Origin: Pseudomonadota bacterium
Lineage (GTDB): Bacteria > Pseudomonadota > Alphaproteobacteria > Sphingomonadales > Sphingomonadaceae
Direction: 5' to 3'
DNA: 5,317 bases
NCBI GenBank assembly: GCA_023423775.1
Contig: JAFAEZ010000124.1
Span: forward strand, 1-5,317
Positions 1 through 5,317 of the stretch are shown piece after piece (positions within the stretch are counted from its first letter, which is position 1; the number at the start of each line of letters is the position of its first letter). The notes under the pieces were generated by a model. It saw nothing but the letters and a program-made list of their open reading frames with translations. It ran no database searches and was not told where the DNA came from. The translations under genes were made by a program, and so were the position numbers.

Positions 1-339
1 GGGGGGCCCGCCCCGGGGGCGGCGCCCCCCACGGCCGCCGACACGTTCGGCGCGGTCGCGCTGGTGAAGGGCCAGTGGAGCTTCGTCGTCGCGCCCGACG
101 GGCGCAGCTTCCGCTTCCTCGGCGGCGGGATCGGCCTCGCCACCTCGGGCTCGGGCGACACGCTCGCCGGCATCGTCGGCGGCCTCGCCGCCCGCGGCGC
201 CGCCCCCCTCACCGCGGCCCTGTGGGGCGTCTATCTCCACGGCGAGGCGGGTCGCACGCTGACCCGCGACGTCGGCCGCGTCGGCTTCCTTGCGCGGGAG
301 ATCCCGGATCTTATCCCCGGCTTGATGCAGGCGGTTTAG
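1..339 (+). CDS. nnrD: ADP-dependent NAD(P)H-hydrate dehydratase, C-terminal fragment (5' end outside the window)
   Basis: The reading frame is open from base 1 to the TAG at 337-339 and gives about 112 residues. The motif ATSGSGDTLAG (GSGD at 148-159), followed by IVGGLAARG and then VYLHGEAG, is the signature of the ribokinase-like dehydratase domain. The GSGD aspartate is the catalytic residue in this family. The enzyme dehydrates damaged hydrated NADH or NADPH back to the active cofactor using ADP, and acts in the cytoplasm. In many bacteria this domain is fused behind an epimerase domain (the YjeF/Nnr fusion); the missing 5' part prevents telling which form this is. A VALVKG-x-WSFVVAPDG stretch precedes the motif, as expected. 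The first ~10 codons are G/C homopolymer-like and read as Gly/Pro/Ala, which fits the family poorly and may be unreliable sequence. The gene converges with pyk, 73 bp away. Family call is firm; exact architecture is unknown. Confidence 0.88.
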   Translation, partial: GGPAPGAAPPTAADTFGAVALVKGQWSFVVAPDGRSFRFLGGGIGLATSGSGDTLAGIVGGLAARGAAPLTAALWGVYLHGEAGRTLTRDVGRVGFLAREIPDLIPGLMQAV

Positions 340-360
340 GCGCCGGTCCCCGCTTCTTTT

Positions 361-378
361 CCTCGGCTAGCGCCGAGG
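361..378. other. Perfect 7-bp hairpin in the nnrD/pyk convergent gap
   Basis: CCTCGGC at 361-367 pairs perfectly with GCCGAGG at 372-378 around the loop TAGC. It lies 21 nt past the nnrD stop. The only T-rich run (CTTCTTTT, 353-360) comes before the hairpin on the + strand, so it is not a canonical intrinsic terminator for nnrD. Read on the minus strand it is followed by A's, so it is not one for pyk either. A role in 3'-end formation or RNA stability is inferred only from its position between convergent genes. Confidence 0.4.
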
Positions 379-410
379 AGCATCAGATTGCGCCTCGCCT
401 GGGCCGCTAG

Positions 411-428
411 GTTCAAGTTCGCTTGAAC
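411..428. other. Perfect 7-bp hairpin overlapping the pyk stop codon
   Basis: GTTCAAG at 411-417 pairs with CTTGAAC at 422-428 around TTCG, so the + strand RNA would carry a UUCG tetraloop. The minus strand would carry a CGAA loop. The pyk stop codon (complement of TCA at 413-415) lies inside the stem, and the last codons of pyk form the other arm. No U-tract follows on either strand. It could mark the 3' end of pyk mRNA or protect it; this is inference from position. Confidence 0.45.
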
Positions 429-1897
429 TGCGCCGATTGCGCTGCCTTGTGACGGTCGAGCTCGTCGCCGATCAGCCGCGCCACTTGCACGACATTCGTC
501 GAGCCCGGGGTGCCGAAGGGTACGCCGGCGGTGATGATGATGCGGTCGCCGCCCTTGGCGAGGCCGTGACGTAGCGCCATGCGCTTCGCCTTGGCGATCA
601 TCTCCTCGAAGCTTCCGACGTCACGTGTCCGCACCGCGTGCGCGCCCCACAGGAGGCCCATCCGCCGCGCGGTGTTGACCGACGGCGTCAGCACCATGAC
701 GGGGGCGGCCGGCCGCTCGCGCGCCACGCGCCGGGCGGTCGAACCCGATGTCGTGAAGCAGACGATGGCGGCGCCGCCGATTGTCGTCAGGATGTTGGTC
801 GCCGCCTGCGCGATCGCGTCGTTGGTGGTCGGATCGGGCAGGGTCTCGGTGAAGTGGACCCGCGGCAGATAGCTGGGGTCCGCTTCGACCGTGGTGGCGA
901 TGCGGTTCATGATCGAGACCGCTTCGACCGGCCACTGGCCCGAGGCGCTCTCCGCCGACAGCATGATCGCGTCGGCGCCGTCATAGACCGCGGTGGCGAC
1001 GTCCGACACCTCGGCGCGGGTGGGCGAGGGCGACGTGATCATCGATTCGAGCATCTGGGTCGCGACCACGACCGGCCGGCCCATCCGGCGGGCGGCTTCG
1101 ACGATCTTCTTCTGCAGCGGCGGCACGTCCTCGGGGGGAAGCTCGACGCCGAGATCGCCGCGGGCGACCATCACCGCGTCGGCGAGCTCGAGAATGCCGT
1201 CGAGCCGCTCGACCGCGGCCGGCTTCTCGATCTTGGCGAGCAAGGAGGCGCGGCCGGCGATCAGGCGGCGTGCTTCGGCGACGTCTTCGGAACGCTGGAC
1301 GAAGCTCAGCGCGATCCAGTCGACATGGTGCGCCAAGGCGAAATCGAGGTCGCGCCGGTCCTTCTCGGTCAGCGCCGCCACCGGCAGCACGACGTCCGGG
1401 ACGTTGAGGCCCTTGTTGTTGGAGATCGTGCCGGGCACCTCGACCATCGTCTCGATCCGGTCCGGCTCGACCTTCAGCACGCGCAGCACGATCTTGCCGT
1501 CGTCGACCAGCAAGCGGGTGCCCGCCTCGACCGCCTCGAAAATCTCGCGGTGCGGGAGCTGGACGCGGGTCGCGTCGCCGAGCGCCTCGTCGCGGTCGAG
1601 GACGAACGTCTGTCCGGCGTTCAGCTCCGCCTTGTTGCCCTCGAAGCGGCCGACCCGGAGCTTGGGCCCCTGGAGGTCGACGAGGATCGTCGTCGGGCGA
1701 TCCAGCTCCTTCTCGAGCCCGCGGATCATTGCGATCAGCTTGGCGTGATCCTCGTGGCTGCCGTGGCTCATATTGACGCGGAAGGCGTCGGCGCCGGCTT
1801 CGGCGAGCTTGCGGATCATTTCCGGCGTGTTGCTGGCCGGCCCCAGCGTCGCGAGGATGCGGACCTTGCGGCTGCGGGGCACGAACGGGCTCTGCAT
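413..1897 (-). CDS. pyk: Pyruvate kinase, predicted K+-independent type
   Basis: The product is 494 residues, close to the usual 470-500. It transfers phosphate from phosphoenolpyruvate to ADP, the last step of glycolysis, in the cytoplasm. Visible landmarks: the RVNMSHG substrate loop (40-46), DLQGPKLRVG at the start of the B domain (74-83), ISNNKGLN (158-165), AKIEKP with catalytic Lys222 and metal-binding Glu224 (221-226), ARGDLG with metal-binding Asp248 (245-250), ATQMLESM with Thr280 (279-286) and MLSAES (312-317). The C-terminal domain ends with GVPFGTPGSTN. Leu75, Gln76, Lys79 and Val82 match the residues of K+-independent kinases (Leu113, Gln114, Lys117 and Val120 in rabbit numbering), where K+-dependent enzymes have Thr, Lys, Glu and Thr. 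The start at 1897 is chosen because AAGGAGA sits 4 nt upstream and the protein then begins just before the conserved KVRILATLGP. An extension to 1990 would add 31 unconserved residues. It is transcribed alone, divergent from gapR and convergent with nnrD. Confidence 0.97.
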   Translation of the reverse strand: MQSPFVPRSRKVRILATLGPASNTPEMIRKLAEAGADAFRVNMSHGSHEDHAKLIAMIRGLEKELDRPTTILVDLQGPKLRVGRFEGNKAELNAGQTFVLDRDEALGDATRVQLPHREIFEAVEAGTRLLVDDGKIVLRVLKVEPDRIETMVEVPGTISNNKGLNVPDVVLPVAALTEKDRRDLDFALAHHVDWIALSFVQRSEDVAEARRLIAGRASLLAKIEKPAAVERLDGILELADAVMVARGDLGVELPPEDVPPLQKKIVEAARRMGRPVVVATQMLESMITSPSPTRAEVSDVATAVYDGADAIMLSAESASGQWPVEAVSIMNRIATTVEADPSYLPRVHFTETLPDPTTNDAIAQAATNILTTIGGAAIVCFTTSGSTARRVARERPAAPVMVLTPSVNTARRMGLLWGAHAVRTRDVGSFEEMIAKAKRMALRHGLAKGGDRIIITAGVPFGTPGSTNVVQVARLIGDELDRHKAAQSAQFKRT

Positions 1898-1901
1898 GGT
1901 G

Positions 1902-1908
1902 TCTCCTT
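1902..1908 (-). promoter_or_regulatory. Ribosome binding site of pyk
   Basis: Read on the minus strand this is AAGGAGA, an almost perfect Shine-Dalgarno sequence 4 nt before the ATG at 1897. It settles the start against the upstream in-frame ATG codons at 1990 and 1954, which would place this motif inside the coding sequence. Confidence 0.8.
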
Positions 1909-1922
1909 GAGCGTGAGGTGGC

Positions 1923-1950
1923 GGAATAGCCACTATCGGTGACAGTTCAA
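1923..1950 (-). promoter_or_regulatory. Candidate promoter of pyk
   Basis: On the minus strand TTGAAC (1950-1945) is followed after 16 nt by TATTCC (1928-1923). This resembles the housekeeping sigma consensus, with TTGA and TAT conserved. Initiation would fall near 1915 and give a short leader that just contains the Shine-Dalgarno site. Predicted from pattern only. Confidence 0.4.
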
Positions 1951-1976
1951 GCATCCGTGTTCGCCCGGGCTTGAGC
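1945..1976. repeat. Inverted repeat formed by divergent -35 boxes between pyk and gapR
   Basis: GTTCAAGC at 1945-1952 and GCTTGAGC at 1969-1976 are inverted copies differing at one base (7 of 8 match), separated by 16 nt. Each arm coincides with the -35 box proposed for one of the two divergent genes. The symmetry may simply reflect two similar promoters, or may serve a shared regulator. Confidence 0.35.
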
Positions 1977-2000
1977 GGGGTGCCCGCCATGCCCTAGACG
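1971..2000 (+). promoter_or_regulatory. Candidate promoter of gapR
   Basis: TTGAGC at 1971-1976 is followed after 18 nt by TAGACG at 1995-2000. Read with the alphaproteobacterial preference for a leading C, it is CTTGAG and CTAGAC. Initiation would fall roughly 30 nt before the gapR ATG. The match is weak and the call rests on placement. Confidence 0.3.
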
Positions 2001-2036
2001 CGCCCCTTCAATTTCAGAATCGGGTGGGAAACAAGA

Positions 2037-2279
2037 ATGTCCGAAGGAACCGTGGCGGCCGACGAACTGCGCTTGCTGATCGAGCGCATCGAGCGCCTGG
2101 AAGAAGAGAAGAAGGCGATCGCCGACGACGTCAAGGACGTCTATCTCGAAGCGAAATCGCGCGGCTATGACGTGAAGACGATGCGCACCATCATCCGCCT
2201 GCGCAAGATGGAAGCCCATCACCGCCAGGAAGCCGAGATGCTGCTCGAAACCTACAAGGCTGCGCTCGGCATCGAGTGA
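2037..2279 (+). CDS. gapR: GapR family DNA-binding protein (DUF2312)
   Basis: The product has 80 residues and is strongly charged. A heptad-like helix with alternating Glu/Arg/Leu (about 10-35, including LIERIERLEEEKK) is followed by KDVYLEAKSRGYDVK (33-47), a basic segment IIRLRK (52-57) and a C-terminal LETYKAALG (70-78). These are the hallmark blocks of the family. In Caulobacter, GapR is a nucleoid-associated protein. It binds overtwisted DNA ahead of replication forks and at the ends of transcribed units and stimulates topoisomerases, and it works as an oligomer through its coiled coil. This copy is slightly shorter than the Caulobacter protein (89 residues), the difference being at the N-terminus. 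The Shine-Dalgarno sequence is weak (GGGTGGG at 2022-2028). The gene is divergent from pyk and seems to be its own transcription unit, with a hairpin right after it. The family is firm; function in this organism is by homology. Confidence 0.93.
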   Translation: MSEGTVAADELRLLIERIERLEEEKKAIADDVKDVYLEAKSRGYDVKTMRTIIRLRKMEAHHRQEAEMLLETYKAALGIE

Positions 2280-2288
2280 GCTCTTCCC

Positions 2289-2310
2289 GCGCCCCGCGAA
2301 AGCGGGGTGC
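2289..2310 (+). terminator. GNRA-capped hairpin after gapR, probable terminator
   Basis: GCGCCCCGC (2289-2297) pairs with GCGGGGTGC (2302-2310) in a 9-bp stem containing one G-U pair, closed by a GAAA tetraloop. It begins 10 nt after the gapR stop codon. The sequence that follows (CTCTCCCGG) has only scattered T's, so this is an atypical intrinsic terminator. It may instead be a Rho-assisted or RNA-stabilising element. Confidence 0.55.
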
Positions 2311-2365
2311 CTCTCCCGGCCGACCGGTGTAGCCTGTCCCGGCATGCCCGCTTCGGGGTCGGCGC

Positions 2366-2372
2366 AAGGGAG
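2366..2372 (+). promoter_or_regulatory. Ribosome binding site deciding the ybjQ-family start
   Basis: AAGGGAG lies 7 nt before the ATG at 2380. The alternative in-frame ATG at 2344 has no purine-rich site upstream and would add 12 residues (PASGSAQGSRS-like) that are not part of the family. Confidence 0.7.
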
Positions 2373-2379
2373 TAGAAGC

Positions 2380-2697
2380 ATGATCGTCACGACCACCACT
2401 GTCGTCGAGGGCCGGCCGGTCCAGCAATATCTGGGCGTCGTCACCGGCGAAGTCATCGTCGGCGCGAACATCTTCAAGGATCTGTTCGCCGGGATACGCG
2501 ACATCGTCGGCGGCCGGGCCGGCGCCTATGAGAGCACGCTCCGCGAGGCACGCACGACCGCGTTCGCGGAACTGGAAGCCGAGGCGACGCGGCTCGGCGC
2601 CAATGCGGTCGTCGGCGTCGATATCGATTACGAAGTGATCGGCAAGGAAGGCTCGATGCTGATGGTCAGCGTGTCGGGCACGGCGGTGCGGCTCTAG
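2380..2697 (+). CDS. YbjQ/UPF0145 family protein (putative heavy-metal-binding domain)
   Basis: The product has 105 residues, the normal length for this family (E. coli YbjQ is 107). It begins MIVTTTTVVEGRPV and continues with YLGVVTGEVIVGAN (17-30). A variable loop FKDLFAGIRDIVGGR (32-46) follows, then the helix YESTLREAR (50-58) and the best family marker, LGANAVVGVDIDYE (72-85). The C-terminal strand MLMVSVSGTAV closes the fold. There is no signal peptide, membrane segment or cysteine. Members form small oligomers, and the metal-binding name is only a family label: no biochemical role is established. It seems to be a single gene between gapR and yebC with its own Shine-Dalgarno site. I found no convincing promoter in the 69 nt after the gapR hairpin, so read-through from gapR is possible. 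Confidence 0.9.
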   Translation: MIVTTTTVVEGRPVQQYLGVVTGEVIVGANIFKDLFAGIRDIVGGRAGAYESTLREARTTAFAELEAEATRLGANAVVGVDIDYEVIGKEGSMLMVSVSGTAVRL

Positions 2698-2731
2698 CGA
2701 GAGCTCGCACCGGTGGAGGCCTACAGGCGCG

Positions 2732-2760
2732 TTGCGCGAGGGGGATAGTCTCGGCTATCG
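2732..2760 (+). promoter_or_regulatory. Candidate promoter of the yebC-ruvCAB operon
   Basis: TTGCGC at 2732-2737 and CTATCG at 2755-2760 are separated by 17 nt, a weak match to the alphaproteobacterial CTTGAC/CTATAT pattern. The -10 candidate overlaps one arm of a 5-bp inverted repeat (GATAG 2744-2748, CTATC 2755-2759). The 107-bp gap before yebC, next to the very tight spacing downstream, makes a promoter here likely. No GTTC-N7-GTTC LexA box is present in 2698-2804. Confidence 0.33.
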
Positions 2761-2804
2761 CGGTGTCACCACATCCTTTTTCATGAAGAGGCAAACCCGG
2801 ATCC

Positions 2805-3548
2805 ATGGCCGGCCATAGCAAGTTCAAGAACATCATGCATCGCAAGGGCGCGCAGGACAAAAAGCGCTCGGCCATGTTCTCCAAGCTCTCCCGCGAAATC
2901 ACCGTCGCCGCGAAGATGGGCTCGCCCGATCCGGACATGAACCCGCGCCTTCGCGCCGCCGTGCTGGCGGCCAAGGCGCAGTCGATGCCCAAGGACAATA
3001 TCCAGCGCGCGATCGACAAGTCGTCGGCGGGCGACGGTGAGAATTACGAGGACGTGCGCTACGAGGGCTTCGGGCCGGGCGGCGTATCGCTGATCGTCGA
3101 AGCGCTGACCGACAATCGCAACCGCACCGCCACCAACGTGCGCACCGCCTTTGCCAAGAATGGCGGCAATCTCGGCGCGTCGGGCTCGGTCAGCCACGGC
3201 TTCGATCGCCTCGGCCTGATCACCTATCCGGCAGCGGCGGGCAGCCATGACGCCGTGTTCGAAGCGGCGATCGAGGCGGGCGCCGAGGATCTCGAATCGA
3301 ACGACGAGAGCCACGAAATCTGGACCGCGCAGGAAAGCCTGCACGAGGTCGCCAAGGCGCTCGAAAAGGTGCTGGGCGAGCCCGAGAGCACGAAGCTCGC
3401 CTGGCGTCCGCAGACGCCGGTCGAGGTCGGCGAGGGCGATGCCGGCTCGCTGCTCAAGCTGATCGACGCGCTCGACGACGACGACGACGTCCAGACCGTC
3501 TGGGGCAATTACGAAGTTTCCGACGACGTGATGGAGAAACTGGGCTGA
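2805..3548 (+). CDS. yebC: YebC/PmpR/TACO1 family translational or regulatory factor
   Basis: The product has 247 residues (E. coli YebC has 246). The N-terminus MAGHSKFKNIMHRKGAQD is the family signature. It is followed by a basic helical domain (to about 75), the YEGFGPGGV block (about 85-93), LTDNRNRT and NGGNLGASGSVS. The acidic C-terminal part contains TPVEV and ends with an Asp-rich turn (Asp224-228) before VQTVWGNYEVSDD. The family was long annotated as transcriptional regulators (PmpR). More recent work places YebC and mitochondrial TACO1 at the ribosome, easing translation of difficult sequences such as proline stretches. The protein is cytoplasmic. The ATG at 2805 is fixed by the conserved N-terminus although its Shine-Dalgarno is poor (GAAGAGG ends 13 nt upstream). 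The stop overlaps the ruvC start by 4 nt, so the gene is the first cistron of the ruv operon, a common arrangement. Which molecular role applies here cannot be read from sequence. Confidence 0.95.
   Translation: MAGHSKFKNIMHRKGAQDKKRSAMFSKLSREITVAAKMGSPDPDMNPRLRAAVLAAKAQSMPKDNIQRAIDKSSAGDGENYEDVRYEGFGPGGVSLIVEALTDNRNRTATNVRTAFAKNGGNLGASGSVSHGFDRLGLITYPAAAGSHDAVFEAAIEAGAEDLESNDESHEIWTAQESLHEVAKALEKVLGEPESTKLAWRPQTPVEVGEGDAGSLLKLIDALDDDDDVQTVWGNYEVSDDVMEKLG
3533..3536 (+). promoter_or_regulatory. Shine-Dalgarno site supporting the CTG start of ruvC
   Basis: GGAG (within TGGAGAAA near the end of yebC) ends 8 nt before the CTG at 3545. This is ideal spacing for that codon and less good for the in-frame ATC at 3548 (11 nt) or CTG at 3551 (14 nt). 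Confidence 0.5.
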
Positions 3549-4042
3549 TCCTGATCGGGCTTGACCCCGGGCTCACCTGCACCGGCTGGGGGGCGATCGC
3601 GGCTGAGGGTAATCGCCTCAGCCATGTCGCCAACGGCCAGATCCGCACGGACGCGAAGGCCGAGATGCCGGCGCGGCTGGTCGAGTTGCACGACCGGCTG
3701 CACGACCTGTTCGAGCAATATCGGCCGGGCGGTGCCGGCGTGGAGGAAGTGTTCGTCAACATGAACCCGCAATCGACGCTCAAGCTCGGCCAGGCGCGCG
3801 GCGTCGTCCTGCTCTGCGCGGCGAAGAGCGGCCTGATCGTCGGCGAATATGCGCCCAAGCTGGTGAAGAAGGCCGTCGTCGGCACCGGCAATGCCGAGAA
3901 GGCCCAGGTCCATGCGATGGTGATGCGGCTGCTGCCGGGCGCAAAGGTCGCCGGCGCGGACGCGGCCGATGCGCTCGCAGTCGCGATCACCCACGCCCAC
4001 CATATCGCCAGCGCCCGCGCACTGAAGGGGCACGCCGCATGA
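3545..4042 (+). CDS. ruvC: Holliday junction resolvase RuvC, CTG start codon proposed
   Basis: With the CTG start the product is 165 residues (E. coli 173). RuvC is a dimeric endonuclease that cuts Holliday junctions symmetrically after RuvAB branch migration. The RNase H-like fold is visible. LIGLDPGLTCTGWG at the N-terminus carries catalytic Asp7, and GVEEVFVNMN (65-74) carries Glu67. LKLGQARG (79-86) is the conserved helix, and GADAADALAVAITHAH (137-152) supplies Asp139 and Asp142. These match D7, E66, D138 and D141 of E. coli, so the enzyme appears intact. No ATG, GTG or TTG lies in frame between the conserved start of the protein and ATG 3665. Starting at 3665 would remove the first 40 residues, including Asp7. 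CTG 3545 has a well-spaced GGAG and overlaps the yebC stop as CTGA, the same geometry as the two ATGA junctions downstream. The family is certain; the exact start codon is inferred. Confidence 0.93.
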   Translation: MILIGLDPGLTCTGWGAIAAEGNRLSHVANGQIRTDAKAEMPARLVELHDRLHDLFEQYRPGGAGVEEVFVNMNPQSTLKLGQARGVVLLCAAKSGLIVGEYAPKLVKKAVVGTGNAEKAQVHAMVMRLLPGAKVAGADAADALAVAITHAHHIASARALKGHAA

Positions 4043-4637
4043 TTGCCAAGCTGCGCGGCCTGCTCGACAGTTTCACCGCCGATCATGCGGTAATCGACGT
4101 CCAGGGCGTCGGCTATCTCGTCTCCGCCTCGGCCCGCACCCTGTCGGCGCTGGGCGCGATCGGGGACGAGGTCGTGCTCCACACCGAGATGCAGGTGTCC
4201 GACGACGCGATCCGCCTGGTCGGATTTGCCAGCATCGAGGAGCGCGACTGGTTCCGTCTGCTGACCTCGGTCCAAGGCGTCGGCTCGCGCGTTGCCCTCG
4301 CCATCCTGTCGGCGCTGAATTCGGACGAGTTGCACCGCGCCGTCGCCAGCGGCGACAAGGCGATGGTCGCGCGCGCCAACGGCGTCGGTCCCAAGCTCGC
4401 CCAGCGCATCGTCAACGAATTGAAGGACAAGGCCGGCGGCATCATCCTCGGCGCCGGCGGTGGCGCGGCGCCGATCGTCGTGGCCGCCGGCTTTGCAGCC
4501 GATGCCGTCTCCGCCCTCCAGAATCTCGGCTTCCGTCCCGCCGAGGCCGCCGCCGCCGTCACCAAGGCCGAGGCGGAGCTCGGCCCTGAGGCGAGCCTCG
4601 ACGCCCTCGTCCGGCTGGCGCTCAAGAAAGCGGCCAA

Positions 4638-4641
<4 letters not shown>
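4039..4641 (+). CDS. ruvA: Holliday junction branch migration protein RuvA
   Basis: The product has 200 residues (E. coli 203). RuvA tetramers hold the four-way junction in an open square and load the RuvB motors. Domain I, an OB fold, covers about 1-62 (MIAKLRGLLDS, VQGVGYLV). The acidic pin that separates strands is present as Asp55-Asp56, matching E55-D56 of E. coli. Domain II has two helix-hairpin-helix motifs with GVG at 80-82 and 115-117; the second continues into LAQRIVNELKDK. A Gly/Ala-rich linker (about 132-152) leads to the small RuvB-binding domain III (about 153-200, including ALQNLGFRPAEA). The start overlaps the ruvC stop as ATGA, and AAGGGG at 4025-4030 sits 8 nt upstream, so translation is probably both coupled and independently primed. 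The end overlaps ruvB as ATGA. Nothing is missing or unusual. Confidence 0.97.

Positions 4642-5317
<676 letters not shown>

Noticed and set aside
638..1942. Long open frame (434 codons) on the + strand opposite pyk
   Set aside because: It is the antisense shadow of pyk. Its product is an Arg/Asp/Gly-rich low-complexity string with no family features, as expected from GC-rich coding DNA with G/C at third positions.
1945..1962. GTTC...GTTC as a LexA (SOS) box near pyk/gapR
   Set aside because: The two GTTC elements are separated by 10 nt instead of the 7 required for the alphaproteobacterial SOS box.
1898..1990. 31-residue N-terminal extension of pyruvate kinase
   Set aside because: The extension precedes a strong Shine-Dalgarno site and runs through the proposed promoter. 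The protein from 1897 already starts just before the conserved KVRILATLGP block.
3474..3488. (GAC)5 microsatellite in yebC as a phase-variable repeat
   Set aside because: It is a trinucleotide repeat in frame, so slippage would not shift the frame, and the Asp-rich turn is a normal part of YebC proteins (DDVQ block).
3665..4042. RuvC as a 125-residue protein starting at ATG 3665
   Set aside because: This would remove the first 40 residues including the catalytic Asp in LDPG, although that region is conserved and in frame directly upstream.

Overview
The window looks like a chromosomal housekeeping segment from a GC-rich alphaproteobacterium, most likely of the Sphingomonas type. The taxonomic inference rests on high GC by eye, strong G/C bias at third codon positions, a GapR (DUF2312) gene, which is essentially an alphaproteobacterial family, and the gene order yebC-ruvC-ruvA-ruvB. 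Family-level placement is from memory and unverified. There is no sign of a mobile element, CRISPR array, tRNA or rRNA.

Left part (1-1897): the C-terminal end of an NAD(P)H-hydrate dehydratase domain (nnrD type) reads rightwards off the left edge and stops at 339. It converges with a complete pyruvate kinase gene (pyk) on the minus strand. The 73-bp gap and the pyk stop codon carry two short perfect hairpins. The kinase has the LQ..K..V residues that mark the K+-independent class of pyruvate kinases.

Middle part (1898-2804): pyk and gapR are divergent and share a 139-bp intergenic region. It holds two back-to-back promoter candidates whose -35 boxes form an inverted repeat (GCTTGA facing GCTTGA). 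gapR encodes an 80-residue coiled-coil protein that senses DNA overtwisting. A 9-bp GNRA-capped hairpin follows it. Next comes a 105-residue YbjQ/UPF0145 protein of unknown function.

Right part (2805-5317): a tight four-gene unit, yebC-ruvC-ruvA-ruvB (ruvB cut by the window edge). YebC is a translation or regulatory factor. RuvA and RuvB migrate Holliday junctions and RuvC resolves them. Each junction is a 4-nt overlap: ATGA for ruvC/ruvA and ruvA/ruvB, and CTGA for yebC/ruvC. The last means that ruvC most likely starts at a CTG codon. No ATG, GTG or TTG start is available that would keep the catalytic Asp7, so an ATG-only gene caller would truncate ruvC and lose its active site.

I found no previously undescribed system. 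The points most worth a second look are the CTG start of ruvC, the mirrored divergent promoter region between pyk and gapR, and the hairpin built into the pyk stop codon.
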